Source: RGIG8709 sp045537065 (GTDB lineage Bacteria > Bacillota > Clostridia > Monoglobales > Monoglobaceae). Taken from it: DNA of 12,475 bases. Positions 7,671-12,475 of the stretch are shown piece by piece. A program made the position numbers and the translations under genes. The stretch lies in assembly GCA_045537065.1 (NCBI GenBank), contig JAZSOT010000040.1, forward strand, positions 1-12,475, read 5' to 3'. Each line of letters starts with the position of its first letter. The first letter of the stretch is position 1. Under the pieces are notes generated by a model. It saw only the letters and a program-made list of their open reading frames with translations. It was not told the DNA's origin and did no database searches.

Positions 7671-8719
7671 CAGAAATTACCTCCGTTATTTATATTGTAG
7701 TAGTTATATTTTCTCGTATATTCCTTGGTCTCCTTGCTATATATAACCTCGGATTGATTTTGACTTAAGAATTTTGTAAGCTGATAGCAGTCAATCCATA
7801 TTTCCCCATTGCCGTCTTTTTGGGATTCGTCAAAAATAAGCTGAATGCCGAAATGAAGATGAGGGGTGTCAATATTGTTTACGTTTTCCTTGTCGCTGTA
7901 ACCTGTCATACCTAAGTATCCAATAACATCTCCTGCATAAACGGTGTCTCCCTCTGAAAGGCCTTTAACATAAGGATGGTCTTTTCTAAGATGTGCATAG
8001 TAGTAATATCTTTTTTTATCAAAACTCCTGATTCCAATTCTCCAGCCTCCGTATCTGTTCCAGCCGAGAGCTTCAATTGTTCCGCTTTCAACAGCAACAA
8101 TAGGTGTGCCCACACTTCCCATAAGGTCGTGACCTAAGTGTTTTCTTTTGTAGCCAAAGCTTCTTGCAGAGCCAAAATCGTCGTAATGGGAATACCCAAA
8201 GCCAGAGGCGATGGGTGAAAAAACTTTAAGACCATAACACTCAGCCCATTCTTTTGTTTCGGGGTCGCCATCTATTGGAACTTCCTTGCCATAAGCTCCT
8301 ATATATTCTCCGAGAACTGCTGAATAAGCCTCGAAATAATAGTTATAATATTTCATATCTTTTGATAAATCCTTTATAGTTTTTCCATCTTGAAGCATTT
8401 TTTCAAGATTTGTAATCTGTGCTTTTGTGTATGATTTGAAGTTTCCTCCGTTTCCCGCTGCAAGGTAGGATAGCGCCTCTATCCAGTTTATGTGATTATC
8501 GGAGGATGAAGATTTTATATCTAAATTCATAGCGTCTTTAAGTGCCTGATTTGTAATATTAAAATCAACCCATTTAATAAATTTGTTGTTTTTTGTGTTG
8601 CTTTCTGATAACACAGGGCTTGTTTCAAATGGTGCGTTAAAGTGTCCGTGAAGAATGGTTATGGATAATATAACAAGAATAAAAAGCAGAAAGTGCCTTA
8701 ATTTTAAGGTTATGAACAT
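7670..8719 (-). CDS. M23 family metallopeptidase (LytM-like), membrane-anchored
   Basis: Zinc endopeptidase predicted to cut peptidoglycan cross-bridges or stem peptides outside the membrane; 349 residues from the start chosen here. A hydrophobic segment (about 8-24) follows a short basic N-terminus. An N-terminal region without recognised domain (about 45-145) is followed by the LytM/M23 domain. Zinc ligands are visible as HLGHD (His194, Asp198) and HLHFG (His289, with His287 as a catalytic histidine). AHL (242-244) supplies the other expected histidine. I chose the ATG at 8719 because GGGAGG ends seven bases upstream. The in-frame ATG at 8734 has no ribosome binding site and lies inside the leader hairpin. 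It is downstream of the CpXC gene after 54 bases and coupled to the deacetylase, forming a wall-remodelling pair. Initiation is probably controlled by the hairpin at 8721-8758. Confidence 0.92.
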   Translation of the reverse strand: MFITLKLRHFLLFILVILSITILHGHFNAPFETSPVLSESNTKNNKFIKWVDFNITNQALKDAMNLDIKSSSSDNHINWIEALSYLAAGNGGNFKSYTKAQITNLEKMLQDGKTIKDLSKDMKYYNYYFEAYSAVLGEYIGAYGKEVPIDGDPETKEWAECYGLKVFSPIASGFGYSHYDDFGSARSFGYKRKHLGHDLMGSVGTPIVAVESGTIEALGWNRYGGWRIGIRSFDKKRYYYYAHLRKDHPYVKGLSEGDTVYAGDVIGYLGMTGYSDKENVNNIDTPHLHFGIQLIFDESQKDGNGEIWIDCYQLTKFLSQNQSEVIYSKETKEYTRKYNYYNINNGGNF

Positions 8720-8758
8720 AAAATAACCTCCCATATAAAAGTATATGGAAGGTTATTT
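8707..8758 (-). promoter_or_regulatory. SD-occluding RNA hairpin with an alternative pairing, leader of the M23 gene
   Basis: On the minus-strand transcript, 8742-8758 pairs with 8721-8737 in a 17-bp stem with a 4-base loop (CUUU). The only imperfection is a G-U wobble (8730/8749), which would be a C-A mismatch in a plus-strand RNA; this favours a minus-strand RNA role. The 3' arm contains the GGGAGG ribosome binding site of the M23 gene, and the start codon lies just after it. The same AGGUUAU can instead pair with AUAACCU in the first codons (8707-8713), a 7-bp stem that puts the AUG in its 9-base loop. A poor U-tract (UUAUUUU) means a weak terminator for the upstream gene is also possible. 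Confidence 0.72.
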
Positions 8759-8773
8759 ATTAATAGAACATAT

Positions 8774-9415
8774 TTAGTTAATTTCAAGAACTCCGCCCTG
8801 AAGAGCATCAACTGCCCACTCTGCGTCAATTTTTGCATAATCCTCTTTTGCAAAGTGAGTTGTTAGGAAATGCTCATAAAGATTTCGGTAAGTATCCAGG
8901 GAGAGTGTTGTTTCGCAGTTTTCTCCGTCTGCAGTAATAAAAAAGAAGTAAAGCTTGTCATTTTCTTTGTTTTTGCCTGCATAAAAAACTCCAAGAAGTT
9001 CGGAATTTGGTCGTTCTTCTTCAAACTGCTCTTCAAATAAGAGTTTGTAAAGCTCAATAACTCTGTCATCAATCCCGTCTTCAAGCATGGAAATTTTTTC
9101 AATAAAGCCGTTAATTGTATTAACAATTCGGAGGCTGAATCCGTTAAGCTTAAACTTTCTTATGGTTTCATTTTCTTCATCATCGTTCGATGAGAGACAA
9201 ATGATTTTTTTCTCTTCTTCGTCCATATAAATTGTGTTATATGAAACCATAATGGACTCACCGCAAATATCACAGTTATATTTAAAAATATCTCGTGAAA
9301 ATATTTTCTCTCTGATCTTTGGATTTTTATTTATATCAATAATTTTATACTGAGTGAAAAGCCCCTTGCTTTCGCAAGAAGGACAGCACACATCTATATT
9401 TATTGTCTCTGTCAT
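8774..9415 (-). CDS. CpXC domain-containing protein, function unknown
   Basis: Predicted soluble cytoplasmic protein of 213 residues. The N-terminal part resembles the uncharacterised CpXC family: CPSC at 11-14 and CDIC at 48-51 make a CxxC pair that probably binds one zinc as a ribbon. The segment in between and just after (IFSRDIFKYNCDICGESIMVSY region, about 38-59) is typical. The C-terminal two thirds is acidic and mixed alpha/beta without motifs that I recognise. There is no signal peptide or membrane segment. The start has AAGGAG six bases upstream, overlapping the end of metA, which stops 12 bases before this gene, so the two are surely co-transcribed. No role in methionine synthesis is known for this family, and the link is only positional. 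The long interval after the stop holds the hairpin ahead of the M23 gene. Confidence 0.8.
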   Translation of the reverse strand: MTETINIDVCCPSCESKGLFTQYKIIDINKNPKIREKIFSRDIFKYNCDICGESIMVSYNTIYMDEEEKKIICLSSNDDEENETIRKFKLNGFSLRIVNTINGFIEKISMLEDGIDDRVIELYKLLFEEQFEEERPNSELLGVFYAGKNKENDKLYFFFITADGENCETTLSLDTYRNLYEHFLTTHFAKEDYAKIDAEWAVDALQGGVLEIN

Positions 9416-9427
9416 TTTTTGCTCCTT

Positions 9428-10351
9428 TTAGTTAATTTTTTCAATGTTATACGGAGTTGTTTGATAAACATAATAGTTAAGCCAGTTGGAATAAAGAAGA
9501 TTTGCATGGGCTTTCCATATGTTTTTAGGCTCATTTTCGGGGTTATCATCAGGAAAATAATTTTTTGGAATACTGGGATTAATTCCCGCATCAAGGTCTC
9601 TTAAATATTCCTTTTTTAAGGTGTCAAAATCGTATTCGGAATGTCCTGTGATAAAGAACTGTCTTTCATCCTTAGCAGTAACGATATATATTCCAACATC
9701 CTCTGAAGATGCAAGAATTTCAAGCTGAGAAACCTTTTCAACATCCTCCTTTAATATTTCGGTGTTTCTTGAATGCGGAGCATAGAAAAAGTCGTCAAAA
9801 CCGCGAAGAAGCATTTTATGTTTCTTTTCAGGATTAACTGTGTGCCCATATATGCCTGAAACTTTTTCCTTAAGGGGATATTTCTTTATTCCGTAGTGGT
9901 AGTAAAGACCCGCCTGAGCACCCCAGCAAATGTGAAAAGTGGAGGTAACATTTTTCTTTGACCATTCCATTATCTCACAAAGCTCTTCCCAGTAGTCAAC
10001 CTCTTCGAACTCCATAGTCTCAACAGGTGCACCTGTAATAATAAGACCGTCATATTTTTTGTGCTTGATTTCGTCAAAGGTGGTGTAGAAAGTCTCTATG
10101 TGACTTTTGCTTGTATTTTTTGAAATGTGTGTTTTTGTATGCATAAATTGAATATTAATCTGAAGAGGAGTGTTTCCAAGAACACGAAGAAGCTGTGTTT
10201 CAGTAACAATTTTTGTAGGCATCAGATTAAGTATAAGAATTTCAAGAGGTCTGATGTCTTGTGTCATAGCTCTTGTTTCTGTCATAACAAATATATTTTC
10301 GCTGTTTAAAACTTCAATTGCAGGTAGTGTATCTGATACTCTGATTGGCAT
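9428..10351 (-). CDS. metAA: Homoserine O-acetyltransferase, MetA type (MetAA)
   Basis: Activates homoserine by O-acylation, the first committed step of methionine synthesis. At 307 residues it is full length for the MetA (HTS) family. The catalytic Cys142 sits in HICWGAQAG (140-148), and His237 and Glu239 in TGHSEYD complete the triad. Residue 111, in TGAPVETMEFEEVDYW (106-121), is Glu. In this family Glu111 marks acetyl-CoA use (as in the Bacillus cereus enzyme) and Gly111 succinyl-CoA use (as in Escherichia coli), so acetyl transfer is inferred despite the common name homoserine O-succinyltransferase. The ATG at 10351 has GGGAGG five bases upstream. Its promoter lies in the 89-bp gap shared with the divergent tepA-like gene. 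It heads a probable operon with the CpXC gene and perhaps the M23 and deacetylase genes. Confidence 0.96.
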   Translation of the reverse strand: MPIRVSDTLPAIEVLNSENIFVMTETRAMTQDIRPLEILILNLMPTKIVTETQLLRVLGNTPLQINIQFMHTKTHISKNTSKSHIETFYTTFDEIKHKKYDGLIITGAPVETMEFEEVDYWEELCEIMEWSKKNVTSTFHICWGAQAGLYYHYGIKKYPLKEKVSGIYGHTVNPEKKHKMLLRGFDDFFYAPHSRNTEILKEDVEKVSQLEILASSEDVGIYIVTAKDERQFFITGHSEYDFDTLKKEYLRDLDAGINPSIPKNYFPDDNPENEPKNIWKAHANLLYSNWLNYYVYQTTPYNIEKIN

Positions 10352-10390
10352 AAAATCCTCCCATTGTGGTTAAAATATTCTATAAAAATA

Positions 10391-10419
10391 AGTATATCAC
10401 ATATGAAATGTATTTTCAA
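10391..10419 (-). promoter_or_regulatory. Extended -10 promoter for metAA
   Basis: On the minus strand, TTGAAA (10414-10419) and TATACT (10391-10396) are separated by 17 bases, and a TG one base before the -10 makes it an extended -10 element. The predicted start near 10384 gives a leader of about 30 bases, too short for an S-box or T-box. Regulation by a repressor in the shared gap is possible but no clear operator is visible. Confidence 0.72.
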
Positions 10420-10440
10420 TAATTTTTTAAGGAGTTTTTT

Positions 10441-11115
10441 ATGGAAAATAATCAAAATAATTCGGAAAATAACGAAAACACGGAAAGAGACAGTATAAAG
10501 GATTTTGGAAGTGTAAGAGTTAAAAGTAAAAAGGGTGAAATATATTGCCTTAGTATTGTTGGGCAGATAGAGGGACACACAGCCCTTTCGTCACAAAGCA
10601 AAACAACGAAATATGAGCATGTAATTCCAACTCTTATAGAAGTAGAACAGGATGAAGATATAAAGGGGCTTTTAATTGTTTTAAACACCCTTGGGGGAGA
10701 TGTTGAGGCAGGACTTGCCATAGCTGAAATGATTGCCAGTATGAAAAAACCGACGGTTTCAATTGTTCTGGGAGGAGGACATAGTATAGGAGTACCCCTT
10801 GCAGTTTCTGCAAAAAGGTCGTTTATAGTTTCTTCTGCAACTATGACAATTCATCCCATAAGAACTAATGGAACGGTTATCGGCGTAAGTCAAATGTTTG
10901 AATATCTCAATAAAATTCAGGAACAGATTATTTCTTTTGTGGAAAGAAACTCAAATATAGATGCGGAAAGCTTCAGAAGAATAATGCTTGAAACAGATGA
11001 TATTGCAAATGATGTAGGAACTGTTTTGTTTGGAGAAGAAGCGGTTGATTGCGGACTGATTGACGGAGTAGGGGGAATATCCCAGGCACTTGATGCTCTC
11101 CAGGAAATGATGTGA
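10441..11115 (+). CDS. tepA: ClpP-like serine protease, TepA/YmfB type
   Basis: Cytoplasmic ClpP-fold serine protease of 224 residues, resembling the Firmicute translocation-enhancing protein TepA (YmfB in Bacillus). Residues 1-19 are a low-complexity Asn/Glu-rich tail. The core keeps LNTLGGDVEAGLAIAEMI (81-98), the nucleophile elbow GGGHSIG with Ser115, TIHPIR with His138, and Asp186-187 at about the right distance for the third catalytic residue. The end EAVDCGLIDGV (200-210) matches the ClpP C-terminus. It differs from true ClpP in the elbow and would not be expected to work with ClpX or ClpC by default. The ATG at 10441 has AAGGAG six bases upstream. It is divergent from metAA, and no clear promoter of its own could be picked in the gap. 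A strong terminator follows. In clostridia such genes often precede ftsK/spoIIIE; that neighbour is not seen here. Confidence 0.85.
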   Translation: MENNQNNSENNENTERDSIKDFGSVRVKSKKGEIYCLSIVGQIEGHTALSSQSKTTKYEHVIPTLIEVEQDEDIKGLLIVLNTLGGDVEAGLAIAEMIASMKKPTVSIVLGGGHSIGVPLAVSAKRSFIVSSATMTIHPIRTNGTVIGVSQMFEYLNKIQEQIISFVERNSNIDAESFRRIMLETDDIANDVGTVLFGEEAVDCGLIDGVGGISQALDALQEMM

Positions 11116-11126
11116 TAGAGGAAAAT

Positions 11127-11159
11127 AAAAAAAGCACTTGCAAATTGCAAGTGCTTTTT
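11127..11159. terminator. Bidirectional intrinsic terminator after tepA
   Basis: AAAAAGCACTTGC at 11129-11141 pairs with GCAAGTGCTTTTT at 11147-11159 across AAATT (one more A-T pair may close the loop). A run of seven A on the left and five T on the right allow termination in both directions, so it can also stop the minus-strand gene at 11228-11827, which has no other terminator. Confidence 0.9.
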
Positions 11160-11227
11160 GGTGCGAGTGTTCATAACGTGTCAAAATTAAAATATCAAGA
11201 AAACGGCGTCAAATCGCATAATTCAAA

Positions 11228-11827
11228 TTAACCCAAAGACAAAATTCCAAATATTACAGTTAAAACAATACCAATAATTGAAACAATGGTTGCAATCAAA
11301 TTTTGCTTTTCCATCTTTTTTATTTCAATTTCTTTGCTTGACAATTCTTTTGATAGTTGTGCAAGAGATACTGTGCCTAAATCAATGTTATTTTTTAATA
11401 GTGCATCATTTATGTTGTTTAAAAGATTAGCTTCTTTTACAGGAATTGATGCAAACGGTTCTTTCTCTTTTATGTATTTGCACAATTGATAGATATATTC
11501 CCTTATGTTCGTGTCTCTTTTTACATCAAATAATGACTCGAATCTACTGTCTGTGAATGTATCGTAGTGGTATACCAATGTTTCTAAAATGTCTAATACT
11601 GTTTTTTCGTTAGTTCTGCCGAATACTTCAGTCAATTTGTTGAAATTTAACGAAAGTTGTTCTATCACATTGTCCACAGAAGAATTCGATTTATAGATAG
11701 AGATAACAGCATTATGAAATCTTACTTTCTTTCTCCTTTTTGTAACTGAGTTGAAGAATGCGAAATAAAAAACAAATATATAAGCAACTAAAACTATAAA
11801 TAATAATGCGAATATTAATTCATCCAT
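11228..11827 (-). CDS. Two-transmembrane-segment protein of unknown function
   Basis: I do not recognise this 199-residue protein. A hydrophobic segment spans about 5-25, followed at once by KRRKK (30-34), and a second spans about 177-197 at the very C-terminus. The positive-inside rule places the roughly 145-residue middle part in the cytoplasm and both ends outside. The middle is predicted largely helical (NFNKLTEVFG, 61-70; RDTNIREYIYQLCKYIKEK, 104-122), and about 152-176 (LSKELSSKEIEIKKMEKQ) is heptad-like and may form a short coiled coil. I chose the ATG at 11827: GGAGGG lies eight bases upstream and a promoter just before it. An in-frame ATG at 11881 would lie inside the -35 box. It is a single-gene unit between tepA and a TnpV gene, so it may be element cargo or a native gene at the insertion edge. 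No enzymatic motif is visible. Confidence 0.75.
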   Translation of the reverse strand: MDELIFALLFIVLVAYIFVFYFAFFNSVTKRRKKVRFHNAVISIYKSNSSVDNVIEQLSLNFNKLTEVFGRTNEKTVLDILETLVYHYDTFTDSRFESLFDVKRDTNIREYIYQLCKYIKEKEPFASIPVKEANLLNNINDALLKNNIDLGTVSLAQLSKELSSKEIEIKKMEKQNLIATIVSIIGIVLTVIFGILSLG

Positions 11828-11852
11828 ATTTTTGTCCCTCCATTCATCTGTT

Positions 11853-11881
11853 ATTATACTACAAAAATTGATTTTTTTCAA
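11853..11881 (-). promoter_or_regulatory. Sigma-A promoter for the two-TM protein gene
   Basis: On the minus strand TTGAAA (11876-11881) and TATAAT (11853-11858) are exactly 17 bases apart, with an A/T-rich spacer. The predicted start near 11846 leaves a leader of about 19 bases that contains the GGAGGG ribosome binding site, which fixes the start codon at 11827. Confidence 0.8.
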
Positions 11882-11909
11882 TATTTTAAGCCAAATTATA
11901 TCCGCACAT

Positions 11910-11938
11910 TCGTCAAAATAATCTCCTTCTGATAAAAT
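11910..11938 (+). promoter_or_regulatory. Possible promoter for tnpV
   Basis: TCGTCA (11910-11915, 4 of 6 matches to the -35 consensus) lies 17 bases before TAAAAT (11933-11938). A TG at 11930-11931 makes an extended -10. It is 30 bases upstream of the tnpV start and is the best candidate in the gap, but weaker than the other promoters in this window. Confidence 0.4.
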
Positions 11939-11968
11939 GTAGACAACAAAACAAAGGAGGTATACACT

Positions 11969-12337
11969 ATGAAAGAAAAAATTATTGAAAACGGAATTGA
12001 GTATGTTAAAAGCGGTGATTACTACATTCCAAATCTAAAAGCACCTGAAGGGACTTACAACATTGGCAGGTATGGAAAATTGCACTCAATATTTATTAAA
12101 GAAAATCGCCCTGCTTTTTACTCAATGAAAATGCTCAACGGAACTTGGCTAGCATATCTCGAAGAAATCGACACATCCGCAAAGGAAATGGTTGATAGGC
12201 TTATAAAAGATATGGCAGTCAAACAAGGTATTACTGAAGAACTCAAAACAAAAGACCAAATGGCTTGGGTTAGTGCAATGAACAACATTAGACATTCAGC
12301 AGAAGAAATAGTATATAAAGACCTCCTTTTTCGCTGA
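11969..12337 (+). CDS. tnpV: TnpV family transposon-encoded protein
   Basis: Small protein of 122 residues of the TnpV family carried by Tn4451-like and other clostridial integrated elements. The conserved pattern is visible: an N-terminal VKSGDYYIPNLK stretch (13-24), GRYGKLHSIFIKENR (33-47), and the family's most conserved block near 96-115, DQMAWVSAMNNIRHSAEEIV. The molecular role of TnpV is not established; a DNA-binding, excision-related role has been suggested for it, and I see no helix-turn-helix that I could call with confidence. The start is fixed by AAAGGAGG (11953-11960) eight bases before the ATG. The gene is intact and full length, so the element is probably not old and degraded here. 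A 102-base leader separates it from the next gene. Confidence 0.85.
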   Translation: MKEKIIENGIEYVKSGDYYIPNLKAPEGTYNIGRYGKLHSIFIKENRPAFYSMKMLNGTWLAYLEEIDTSAKEMVDRLIKDMAVKQGITEELKTKDQMAWVSAMNNIRHSAEEIVYKDLLFR

Positions 12338-12385
12338 AATAATAAAACGAAGTTTTGTATTAGCAAGCACGGCATTTGGTCCCCC

Positions 12386-12412
12386 AAAAGCCCTTGTCAG
12401 GACTTTTGTCCT
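12386..12412 (+). promoter_or_regulatory. Overlapping alternative hairpins upstream of the DUF6809-like gene
   Basis: Two hairpins compete for the same bases. Hairpin A pairs 12386-12394 with 12399-12407 (AAAAG/CTTTT plus CCT/AGG, one mismatch, 4-base loop). Hairpin B pairs AGGAC (12399-12403) with GTCCT (12408-12412) around TTTT. The TCCT released when A forms is complementary to AGGA of the downstream ribosome binding site (12427-12430). The gap between tnpV and the next start otherwise shows nothing clear. Confidence 0.4.
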
Positions 12413-12439
12413 AAAACCTAAATGATAGGAGGAAAAGTT

Positions 12440-12475
12440 ATGAACTTTATAGAGGAACTATACTACGGAAATATC
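12440..12475 (+). CDS. Start of a DUF6809-like protein (cut by window end)
   Basis: Only 12 codons are present, reading MNFIEELYYGNI and still open at the last base. The start is well supported by AGGAGG at 12428-12433, seven bases upstream. The N-terminus resembles small helical proteins, which I recall as DUF6809, that often follow tnpV in clostridial elements. Function is unknown, and identification from 12 residues plus context is necessarily tentative. Confidence 0.6.
   Translation, partial: MNFIEELYYGNI

Larger units (their letters stand above)
11882..12475 (+). mobile_element. Edge of a Tn4451-like or related clostridial integrated element
   Basis: The region holds a TnpV-family gene followed by the start of a DUF6809-like gene behind a C-rich leader, an arrangement I associate with clostridial mobilisable transposons and integrative elements. 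The right end lies outside the window. The left end is uncertain and could be anywhere from the tepA terminator at 11160 onward, in which case the two-TM protein would be cargo. I found no terminal inverted repeat, target duplication, recombinase or att site in the window. Confidence 0.5.

Noticed and set aside
8696..8709. Perfect palindrome CCTTAATTTTAAGG in the M23 coding region
   Set aside because: The 2-base centre is too tight for an RNA loop and it lies in the codons for a basic/hydrophobic N-terminus. It may be an operator, but nothing else supports that.
8720..8734. ATG at 8734 as the start of the M23 gene
   Set aside because: No SD upstream, and it lies within the hairpin stem. GGGAGG is correctly placed only for the ATG at 8719.
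11160..11227. Repeated GTCAAA-like words near the tepA terminator as element end repeats
   Set aside because: The matches are only 6-8 bases, vary in flanks and have no partner elsewhere in the window.
11828..11881. Longer N-terminus for the two-TM protein from an ATG at 11881
   Set aside because: That codon overlaps the -35 box of a near-consensus promoter and has no SD, so it would not be in the mRNA.

Overview
The window is AT-rich with strong AAGGAGG-type ribosome binding sites, A-rich codon use and short, tightly packed operons. It looks like a low-GC Firmicute of the class Clostridia, probably a gut-type anaerobe. This rests on gene content and style only; there is no rRNA or other phylogenetic marker that I could compare.

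Region 1 (1-6756, plus strand) is a housekeeping run: a PfkB-type hexose-phosphate kinase (probably 1-phosphofructokinase), DNA polymerase I, dephospho-CoA kinase, a small membrane-anchored lytic transglycosylase, an M18 aminopeptidase and methylglyoxal synthase. From polA to the aminopeptidase the gaps are 16, 5 and 5 bases, so these four genes look like one transcript. Methylglyoxal synthase sits behind its own perfect-consensus promoter and the unit ends in a strong bidirectional hairpin terminator (6762-6796).

Region 2 (6795-10351, minus strand) converges on that terminator. In transcription order it holds metA (homoserine O-acetyltransferase type, with Glu111), a CpXC-domain protein of unknown function, an M23 metallopeptidase and a CE4 polysaccharide deacetylase. 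The last two are translationally coupled (TGATG overlap) and both are exported or membrane-anchored wall-active enzymes. A 17-bp RNA hairpin that buries the Shine-Dalgarno of the M23 gene lies between the CpXC and M23 genes and is the most striking regulatory signal in the window. metA has a good extended -10 promoter; no SAM riboswitch or T-box fits in the 89-bp gap upstream.

Region 3 (10441-11159, plus strand) is a ClpP-like serine protease of the TepA/YmfB type, divergent from metA, closed by a second bidirectional terminator.

Region 4 (11160-12475) is accessory. It has an unrecognised two-transmembrane protein on the minus strand with its own near-consensus promoter, then on the plus strand a TnpV-family gene and the first 12 codons of a DUF6809-like gene. 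TnpV and that companion are typical of clostridial Tn4451-type and related integrated elements, so a mobile element very likely begins somewhere after the tepA terminator and continues past the window. No recombinase, terminal repeat or attachment site is visible here.

No rRNA, tRNA, CRISPR array or insertion sequence was found. I see no convincing complete new system; the best leads are the SD-occluding hairpin switch before the M23 gene, and the orphan two-TM protein at the element edge.
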